DNA of 5,993 nt from contig JAQVOZ010000095.1 in NCBI GenBank assembly GCA_028702365.1, forward strand, positions 1 to 5,993. The letters are read 5' to 3'. A program made the position numbers and the translations under genes. This DNA comes from Candidatus Omnitrophota bacterium. GTDB taxonomy: Bacteria; Omnitrophota; Gorgyraeia; Duberdicusellales; 4484-171. The notes under the pieces are model-generated. The model did not search any database and was not told the DNA's origin. It saw only the letters and a list, made by a program, of their open reading frames with translations. Each line of letters starts with the position of its first letter. Position 1 is the stretch's first letter. This document shows positions 1 to 4,643 of this stretch, piece by piece.

Positions 1-813
1 CGTGCGATTGTTGATTACGTAAAAGAACGAGGCGGAGAGTTTAGCCCGGCTGAGGACTTTGAATCCGTAACAGGCGCCGGAACCAGAGGCAGGGTTAATG
101 CCAAAGAGGTTTTGGTTGGAAAACAAAAATTTATCGAAAGCTTCGGAATAAGCTTAAACGACGAATTAAAAAATAAAGCCGATAGCTTTGAGGAGAAAGC
201 CTCAACGGTTACATGGGTTGCTGTTAGCGGGCAAAGAGCGGGAATCATTGTAATTTCAGACCCCATCAAAAAAACAACCCCGGATGCTATTTACAAATTA
301 CATAAGATGGGGATTAAGGTTATTATGCTTACCGGCGACAACGAGAAAACAGCGCAAGCAGTAGCCAGCCAATTAAACATTGATAGCGTTTATTCTGCCC
401 TTGAGCCAAAAGGCAAGCGAGAAATTGTGAGCAAACTAAAAAACGAAGGATTAAAGGTAATGGTAGCCGGAGATGGCATTAATGATGCGCCTGCGTTAGC
501 TGAGGCGAGTGTAGGGATAGCCATGGGCACAGGAACGGATGTGGCAATTGAAAGCGCGGGAATTACTCTTGTAAAAGGAGACTTAAACGGAATTGTTAAA
601 GCGCTTTATCTTAGCAGAAGTATTATGCGTAATATCCGGCAAAATCTTTTCTTTGCATTTATCTACAATATTATCTGCATTCCTGTCGCGGCCGGTGTGC
701 TGTATCCTTTTTTTGGCCTGCTTCTAAACCCCATGATCGCCGGAGCTGCCATGAGTTTCAGCTCGGTTTCAGTTATTGGAAATTCTTTACGATTACGTAA
801 TTTGAAATTGTGA
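1..813 (+). CDS. copA: Cu+-exporting P1B-type ATPase (CopA-like), 3' part only
   Basis: The reading frame is open from the first base, so the gene begins upstream; 270 C-terminal residues are present. P1B-1 ATPases pump Cu+ out of the cytoplasm using ATP and form an aspartyl-phosphate intermediate. Visible parts, counted from the window edge: the end of the nucleotide-binding domain with GAGTRGRV (25-32), the P-domain TGDN (111-114), the hinge GDGINDAPAL (157-166), and the last two membrane helices (about 214-262). These helices carry the YN pair (222-223) and the M251-S252...S254-S255 group, both typical of the Cu+ subgroup. The CPC, DKTG and HP motifs and any N-terminal metal-binding domain lie outside the window. 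A TTG at 112 is inside conserved sequence and is not a start. Another P1B metal specificity is unlikely given YN and MSxSS. The gene is separated from the arsenic operon by 136 nt with its own promoter, so it is probably a neighbouring unit in the same resistance region. Confidence 0.95.
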   Translation, partial: RAIVDYVKERGGEFSPAEDFESVTGAGTRGRVNAKEVLVGKQKFIESFGISLNDELKNKADSFEEKASTVTWVAVSGQRAGIIVISDPIKKTTPDAIYKLHKMGIKVIMLTGDNEKTAQAVASQLNIDSVYSALEPKGKREIVSKLKNEGLKVMVAGDGINDAPALAEASVGIAMGTGTDVAIESAGITLVKGDLNGIVKALYLSRSIMRNIRQNLFFAFIYNIICIPVAAGVLYPFFGLLLNPMIAGAAMSFSSVSVIGNSLRLRNLKL

Positions 814-885
814 GCCGCTGCTATTTTTTGATTTTTTAAATCCCGCCATTATTTATTTTTCGTCTTAAAAGTTATTAAAAAATAA

Positions 886-913
886 TTGACACAATAAAAA
901 AATGTGCTAAAGT
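886..913 (+). promoter_or_regulatory. sigma70-type promoter with extended -10 for the arsenic operon
   Basis: A perfect -35 hexamer TTGACA lies at 886-891. A 16-bp spacer separates it from TAAAGT at 908-913, which matches TATAAT at four of six positions. A TG one base upstream (905-906) makes it an extended -10. The stretch just upstream (about 872-885) is an A/T-only tract that could act as an UP element. Transcription should start near 919-921, giving a leader of about 30 nt before the DUF134 start codon. It is the only convincing promoter seen in the gap, and all downstream genes are closely spaced, so it probably drives the whole operon. The assignment rests on consensus matching only. 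Confidence 0.75.
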
Positions 914-936
914 GTTATGAACATATGTTCATAACA
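913..936. promoter_or_regulatory. perfect 24-bp palindromic operator over the -10 edge and transcription start
   Basis: Each 12-base arm reads TGTTATGAACAT and the two arms are exact reverse complements with no spacer. The symmetry fails at the next flanking pair (912/937). The palindrome begins at the last base of the -10 and covers the expected start site, so a bound protein would block RNA polymerase. The core is TGAA-N6-TTCA, the same geometry as ArsR/SmtB operators as I remember them (the smt operator has TGAACAGTTATTCA). Two binders are possible: the DUF134 protein encoded 14 nt downstream, acting on its own promoter, or an ArsR-family protein encoded elsewhere. As an RNA hairpin it has no following U-run, so it is not a terminator. 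Confidence 0.85.
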
Positions 937-949
937 AATAAAACCAAAT

Positions 950-1255
950 ATGAGGCCTAAAAAAACAAGATGGATTAAGTGTGTGCCAGGGGAGAGATGC
1001 TTCAAGCCGGTATGCAAACCTTTGAATAAAGTTGAGTGTGTTTGTTTAACTCTGGACGAATTTGAAGCTGTAAGGCTGGCTGATTTGGAAGGATTAAAAC
1101 AAGTTGATGCTGCCAAAAAACTAAAAATATCGAGGCCTACATTCTCGAGGATTATATCGTCTGCATATAGCAAGATTGCCGACGGATTGGTGAATATTAA
1201 AGCTATTAGGATTGAAGGTGGCTGCTGCAAGGTTGACACAAGGAGCAAGAAGTGA
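950..1255 (+). CDS. DUF134/UPF0251 family DNA-binding protein, Cys-rich; probable operon regulator
   Basis: The 101-residue protein has the DUF134 layout: an N-terminal RPKK, then FKP (18-20), LTLDEFEAVRLADLEGL (33-49), a sigma-factor-like helix-turn-helix (about 48-75, with VDAAKKLKISRPTFSRI), and the family's C-terminal ALRIEGG equivalent (AIRIEGG, 85-91). Family members are predicted DNA-binding proteins with little direct experimental work. It has seven cysteines (11, 17, 22, 30, 32, 92, 93), a pattern able to bind a thiophilic ion such as As(III), though this is inference. The ATG at 950 fits the usual N-terminus, but the A-rich leader has no recognisable Shine-Dalgarno, unlike the other operon genes. 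The stop overlaps the next start in GTGA, which suggests translational coupling. Its position at the head of the operon beside a palindrome suggests it controls the locus; no ArsR gene is present in the window. Confidence 0.9.
   Translation: MRPKKTRWIKCVPGERCFKPVCKPLNKVECVCLTLDEFEAVRLADLEGLKQVDAAKKLKISRPTFSRIISSAYSKIADGLVNIKAIRIEGGCCKVDTRSKK
1241..1245 (+). promoter_or_regulatory. ribosome binding site deciding the GTG start of arsP
   Basis: AGGAG lies six bases before the GTG at 1252, inside the last codons of the DUF134 gene. The arsP frame has an in-frame stop at 1234-1236 and no other credible start nearby, so the GTG is the start. Confidence 0.75.
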
Positions 1256-2424
1256 AGGATTGGAAGAGATTTCTTTATATCATAGGCATATTTCTAGGGT
1301 GTTTTTATCTGCCGGTAGAGAACCTGCGATTTAACAACGCAATTTTTGAGGCGCTTGCTCTTGTCAAATGGTATGCCCGGGAGCATGTTATCCTGTGTCT
1401 TGTCCCGGCATTTTTTATCGCAGGAGCCATTTCGGTGTTTGTCAGCCAGGCATCTGTTATAAAATATTTTGGCGCAAGGGCCAATAAATTTCTTTCATAT
1501 GCTATAGCTTCAATATCAGGAACTATACTTGCTGTATGTTCTTGTACGGTTCTGCCGCTATTTTCTAGTATTTATAAGCGGGGCGCAGGCCTGGGCCCGG
1601 CGATTGCTTTTCTGTATTCCGGCCCCGCCATAAATGTTTTGGCGATTATTTTTACCGCCCGTATCCTTGGTTGGAAACTAGGCCTGGCTAGGGCCTTGGG
1701 CGCTGTTATGTTTAGTGTTGTAATTGGCTTATTGATGCATCTTATTTTTTTAAAGGAAGAAAGAGCGCGTCACGCCAACGGTAATTTTGATATCGGAGAA
1801 ATAAAAGAAACCCGTTCTTTGGGCAAAACAGTTTTTTATTTTGCTTCGATGGTTGCATTCCTTGTTTTCGCTAACTGGGGTAAACCTCCTGAAGGCTACC
1901 ATGGAGCATGGGTCTTGGTATATCAATATAAATGGTGGATAGCTGGATTTTCGCTTATCAGTTTGCTAGCCATGATTTTTAAGTGGTTTAAGAAAGAAGA
2001 ATTGAAGGAATGGGCCAGCGCAACATGGGGTTTCGCTTTACAAATTCTGCCGCTTCTATTGGGTGGTGTTTTAATTTCCGGATTTCTTCTAGGCAGAGCT
2101 GGACACGAGGGTATTATTCCTTCACGTTATGTTGAAGAGCTTGTCGGAGGTAATTCTTTTCGGGCAAATTTCTTCTCTTCAATTGTTGCAGCCTTTATGT
2201 ATTTTGCCACTCTTACGGAGGTGCCGATATTACAGGGGTTGATGAATTCTGGAATGGGCCAGGGGCCTGCGCTTGCGCTTCTCTTGGCAGGGCCCGCATT
2301 GAGTTTGCCAAGTATGCTTGTGTTGCGCAGTATAATAGGGGTTAAGAAAACGGTGGTATATGTGGCGCTTGTTGTTGTTATGGCAACTATAAGCGGAATG
2401 GTTTTTGGGTTTATCGTTAAATAA
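1252..2424 (+). CDS. arsP: ArsP-type permease (DUF318 family), probable organoarsenical efflux
   Basis: The 390-residue polytopic membrane protein belongs to the DUF318/ArsP (YraQ-like) permeases. Characterised ArsP proteins export trivalent organoarsenicals such as methylarsenite and trivalent aromatic arsenicals, not inorganic arsenite. Hydrophobic segments occur at about 8-20, 46-66, 82-106, 115-135, 146-167, 194-208, 228-243, 262-281, 305-325, 338-360 and 368-388. A charged, probably cytoplasmic loop lies near 168-191. The hallmark region AVCSCTVLPLF (94-104) carries C96 and C98, the family's CSC thiols. Two related motifs, GPAIAFLYSGPAINVL (115-130) and GPALALLLAGPAL (338-350), mark an internal repeat. 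The GTG start overlaps the DUF134 stop by 4 nt, and arsM follows after 12 nt. The adjacent methyltransferase supports export of its methylated product. Some DUF318 members have other or unknown substrates, so the substrate is inferred from context. Confidence 0.88.
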   Translation: MKDWKRFLYIIGIFLGCFYLPVENLRFNNAIFEALALVKWYAREHVILCLVPAFFIAGAISVFVSQASVIKYFGARANKFLSYAIASISGTILAVCSCTVLPLFSSIYKRGAGLGPAIAFLYSGPAINVLAIIFTARILGWKLGLARALGAVMFSVVIGLLMHLIFLKEERARHANGNFDIGEIKETRSLGKTVFYFASMVAFLVFANWGKPPEGYHGAWVLVYQYKWWIAGFSLISLLAMIFKWFKKEELKEWASATWGFALQILPLLLGGVLISGFLLGRAGHEGIIPSRYVEELVGGNSFRANFFSSIVAAFMYFATLTEVPILQGLMNSGMGQGPALALLLAGPALSLPSMLVLRSIIGVKKTVVYVALVVVMATISGMVFGFIVK

Positions 2425-2426
2425 TT

Positions 2427-2433
2427 GAGGTGA
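2427..2433 (+). promoter_or_regulatory. strong ribosome binding site deciding the GTG start of arsM
   Basis: GAGGTGA is a near-perfect Shine-Dalgarno in the 12-nt gap after arsP. An in-frame stop at 2431-2433 leaves GTG at 2437 as the only plausible start; the next in-frame ATG is about 110 codons in, inside the SAM domain. Confidence 0.8.
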
Positions 2434-2436
2434 TTT

Positions 2437-3270
2437 GTGGAAAAGAAAATAGACAAGATAAAAAATATTGTAAAGGAAGGTTACGCTAAAATAGCAACAC
2501 AAAACACTTCCTGCTGTCCAGGTGGCTCTTGTTGCGGGGGCGCTAATTTAGCCAAAGATATAAGTAAAACAATAGGCTATAGCGATAAAGAAATTAACGC
2601 TGTTCCTGATGGTGCTAATTTAGGGCTTGGCTGTGGGAATCCCGTTGCGATAGCATCGTTAAAAGAGGGAGACATTGTTCTTGATTTAGGAAGCGGCGCA
2701 GGATTTGATGCATTTCTTGCTTCGCCTAGAGTTGGTAAAACTGGCAAGGTTATCGGCATTGATATGACCCCTGAGATGATTAAAAAAGCCCGCGCGAATG
2801 CCAGTAAAGGTAACTATACGAATGTTGAATTCAGGCTTGGCGAGATTGAGAAACTTCCGGTTGAAGATAATTCAATCGATGCAATCATTTCAAATTGCGT
2901 AATTAATCTTTCCCCCGATAAAGAAAGTGTTTTTAGTGAAGCTCTCAGGGTTTTAAAGCCGGGCGGAAGGCTTATGGTCTCTGACCTGGTTTTAAAGAAA
3001 GACCTTCCGGAAATTATCAAAGAGTCTGTTGAGGCGTATGTGGGCTGCCTTGCCGGAGCGATTATGAAGGATGATTATTTGGATTATATTAAAAAAGCAG
3101 GGTTTAAAAACATAGAGGTGGTAAACGAAGCCAATTATCCCATCGAGGCAATGGCAAATGATGTTACCGCGCAGGTAGTTAAAAATAATCCCTGTATAAA
3201 GCAAGAGGATCTTAAAGGTGTTGAAAACTCGGTAGTAAGTATTAAGGTAAGCGCGTTAAAATCTAAATAG
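2437..3270 (+). CDS. arsM: ArsM arsenite S-adenosylmethionine methyltransferase
   Basis: The 277-residue class I methyltransferase transfers methyl groups from SAM to As(III), giving methylarsenite and further methylated forms in the cytoplasm. The N-terminal part is Cys-rich (TSCCPGGSCCGG, 24-35; C26, C27, C32, C33). LGCGNP (64-69) carries C66. SAM motif I is DLGSGAGFDAF (83-93), followed by the acidic end of strand 2 at GIDMTPEM (107-114). The arsenic-binding cysteines of the family are seen as C154 in SNCVINL and C204 in GCLAGA; C66 matches the third conserved catalytic cysteine. Length is normal for a prokaryotic ArsM. The gene starts at GTG behind a strong Shine-Dalgarno, 12 nt after arsP and 15 nt before the small thioredoxin-like gene. 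Methylarsenite is more toxic than arsenite, so pairing with ArsP makes sense as methylate-then-export. The complete cysteine set makes an unrelated methyltransferase unlikely. Confidence 0.95.
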   Translation: MEKKIDKIKNIVKEGYAKIATQNTSCCPGGSCCGGANLAKDISKTIGYSDKEINAVPDGANLGLGCGNPVAIASLKEGDIVLDLGSGAGFDAFLASPRVGKTGKVIGIDMTPEMIKKARANASKGNYTNVEFRLGEIEKLPVEDNSIDAIISNCVINLSPDKESVFSEALRVLKPGGRLMVSDLVLKKDLPEIIKESVEAYVGCLAGAIMKDDYLDYIKKAGFKNIEVVNEANYPIEAMANDVTAQVVKNNPCIKQEDLKGVENSVVSIKVSALKSK

Positions 3271-3285
3271 AAGAGGAGATAGATT

Positions 3286-3519
3286 ATGAAAATTGAAATA
3301 TTGGGAGTGGGGTGCCCTAAATGCAGACAATTAACTGCAAACGCAGAGTTGGCTGCGAAAGAGCTCAATATTTGTGCAGAAATTTCCAAAATAACGGATA
3401 TCGGAAAGATTACAGAATATGACGTGATAATGACGCCTGCGCTTGTAATCGATGGAAAGGTGGTTTCTTCAGGCAGAGTATTGAGCAAAGATGAAATAAA
3501 AAAAATAATAGCCGTATAA
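3286..3519 (+). CDS. small thioredoxin-like redox-active disulfide protein (TM0996/MTH895 type), possible ArsE
   Basis: The 77-residue protein has a minimal thioredoxin/glutaredoxin fold. It opens with a beta strand leading to GVGCPKC (7-13), giving the redox pair C10/C13. The cis-proline equivalent is P51 in MTPALVIDGK, and GRVLSKDEI near the C-terminus is typical of the family. There is no signal peptide, so it should act in the cytoplasm as a dithiol donor or acceptor. GAGGAG at 3273-3278 sets the ATG with a 7-nt spacer. It sits directly before ArsF and ArsG homologues, and in other bacteria such small proteins often neighbour CcdA-like permeases. By position it may be the ArsE partner of the ArsEFG nitroaromatic-arsenical system, but I recall that assignment only loosely and give no symbol. 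It might also reduce ArsC, which needs a thioredoxin partner. Confidence 0.88.
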   Translation: MKIEILGVGCPKCRQLTANAELAAKELNICAEISKITDIGKITEYDVIMTPALVIDGKVVSSGRVLSKDEIKKIIAV

Positions 3520-3529
3520 GGAGAGTCGT

Positions 3530-3943
3530 ATGTGTAAAAGATTATTGTTGGCTTTGTTTATTTTTGGGTTCGTCGCACTTTCTTTTGCCGCTGATAAACC
3601 ATCAGATAGTAGAGTAATAGCATATTATTTCCACGGAAACTTTCGCTGTCATACCTGCCATAAACTTGAACAGTATTCCAAGGAAGCCATAGAATCTACT
3701 TTCAAAAATGAGCTTGCTTCGGGAAAATTGGCATTTATCGCGGTTAATATTGACGAAAAAGGCAACGAACATTTTGCGAAAGATTATCAGCTTTATACAA
3801 AATCGCTTGTTATCTCTTTAGTTAAAGGCGATAAGGAAATTAAATCAAAAAATCTGGTTAAGATATGGGACTATGTAGGCAATAAACAGAAATTTTATGC
3901 CTATGTTACAGAAGAGATAAAAAATTTCTTGAAGGAATTATAA
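3530..3943 (+). CDS. arsF: ArsF-family exported thioredoxin-like protein
   Basis: The 137-residue protein has a Sec signal peptide: KR at 3-4, a hydrophobic core to about 17, and an AxA-like cut near SFA/A (20-21). No lipobox is seen, so it should be free outside the inner membrane or remain anchored by an uncut signal. The mature part begins with YYFHGNFRCHTCHKLE, the signature of proteins named nitrophenyl compound nitroreductase subunit ArsF. C40 and C43 form a CHTC pair in a thioredoxin-like context. VNIDEKGN (67-74) resembles the thioredoxin third strand. Where thioredoxins have a cis-proline, this protein reads YTKSLV with no proline. AAGGAG at 3518-3523 overlaps the preceding stop, and its own stop overlaps the next start (TAATG). 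The family name comes from reported reduction of nitroaromatic arsenicals; a disulfide/dithiol carrier role is what the sequence itself shows. Confidence 0.85.
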   Translation: MCKRLLLALFIFGFVALSFAADKPSDSRVIAYYFHGNFRCHTCHKLEQYSKEAIESTFKNELASGKLAFIAVNIDEKGNEHFAKDYQLYTKSLVISLVKGDKEIKSKNLVKIWDYVGNKQKFYAYVTEEIKNFLKEL

Positions 3944-4632
3944 TGGATGGTGTTTTGTTAGGTTTTTTATCGGCATTGTGGCTTGGAATTTTAACTTCGA
4001 TTAGCCCCTGTCCTTTGGCTAGCAACATAGCAACAATATCGTTTCTATCAAAACGCATTGCACATCCTTTTTTTGTGTTTATCTCCGGACTTTCTTATAC
4101 ATTTGGCAGGATTTCGGCATATGTTATTTTGGGATATTTAATCATTCATTCTATTTTTGCGGTCCCTCAGACAGCCCAGTTTTTACAAAAATACATGGCC
4201 AAAGTATTGGGGCCGATTCTAATAATCATAGGATTAGTATTGCTTGAATTGATTGTCCTGCACTTGCCGGAATTTTCTATTTCACAAAAACATCATAATA
4301 AACTTTCCGAGGCTGGAGCTTTAGGCGCATTTGCTCTGGGTTTTATTTTTTCTCTAGCTTTTTGTCCCGTATCTGCGGCGCTTTTTTTTGGAAGCCTTAT
4401 TCCACTTGCCATTGAATCACCTTTGGGCAGTATTTTCCCGTTAGTCTATGGCGTAGGAACCGGCCTGCCGGTTATGGCATTTGCTATCATGGTTGCATTA
4501 GGGACAGCGGCGCTTAACCGTTGGTTTAATTTTTTGACTAAACTTGAATATTATATGCGTAAAGCCACAGGTGTTGTATTTATTCTTGTAGGCCTATACT
4601 ATCTCAATGTTTATTGGCTGAAATTAATTTAG
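3943..4632 (+). CDS. arsG: ArsG-family membrane protein, CcdA/DsbD-like
   Basis: The 229-residue protein has six predicted membrane helices (about 5-25, 40-70, 86-108, 124-152, 163-188, 205-226). It matches the DsbD transmembrane domain/CcdA fold: SISPCPLASN at 19-28 carries C23, and LAFCPVSAALFFG at 138-150 carries C141, the two helix-embedded cysteines that shuttle electrons in CcdA/DsbD. GLSYTFGR (49-56) and YGVGTGLPVM (169-178) also fit that family. ArsG-type members are annotated as efflux permeases for aromatic aminoarsenicals, but the retained cysteine pair equally supports thiol electron transfer across the membrane between the CPKC and CHTC proteins encoded just upstream. A connecting segment rich in His and Lys (KHHNK, 116-120) lies in the middle loop. 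The ATG overlaps the arsF stop by one base and has AAGGA at 3932-3936. ACR3 follows after 11 nt. Confidence 0.87.
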   Translation: MDGVLLGFLSALWLGILTSISPCPLASNIATISFLSKRIAHPFFVFISGLSYTFGRISAYVILGYLIIHSIFAVPQTAQFLQKYMAKVLGPILIIIGLVLLELIVLHLPEFSISQKHHNKLSEAGALGAFALGFIFSLAFCPVSAALFFGSLIPLAIESPLGSIFPLVYGVGTGLPVMAFAIMVALGTAALNRWFNFLTKLEYYMRKATGVVFILVGLYYLNVYWLKLI

Positions 4633-4638
4633 AGGGAG
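4631..4638 (+). promoter_or_regulatory. ribosome binding site deciding the ATG start of acr3
   Basis: AGAGGGAG straddles the arsG stop and lies five bases before the ATG at 4644. The frame is open further up to a TTG at 4614, but that start would sit inside arsG with no Shine-Dalgarno and would add ten polar residues not typical of ACR3. Confidence 0.8.
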
Positions 4639-4643
4639 TCAAT

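Noticed and set aside
830..842. Possible terminator hairpin after the ATPase gene (GATTT, three T, AAATC)
   Set aside because: The stem is five weak A/T-rich pairs and no U-run follows; too weak to call a terminator.
872..885. Inverted repeat TTATT-AAAA-AATAA just before the -35
   Set aside because: All-A/T short symmetry is common in such a region; better read as an UP-like A/T tract than an operator.
913..936. Palindrome as an intrinsic terminator or attenuator hairpin
   Set aside because: No U-run follows, it sits at the transcription start rather than within a leader, and its symmetry is that of a protein-binding site.
907..1248. Antisense open frame covering the DUF134 gene
   Set aside because: It is a shadow of a clear family member on the plus strand, with no ribosome site or recognisable domain.
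2127..2502. Overlapping antisense open frames across the arsP end and arsM start
   Set aside because: They lie within strongly conserved plus-strand coding sequence, and their translations show no family features.
3135..3488. Antisense open frame of 117 residues spanning arsM and the small thioredoxin-like gene
   Set aside because: Coding signal, ribosome sites and family motifs are all on the plus strand here.
4614..4643. Upstream TTG start that would lengthen ACR3 by ten residues
   Set aside because: It has no Shine-Dalgarno and lies inside arsG; ATG at 4644 has AGAGGGAG at the right distance.
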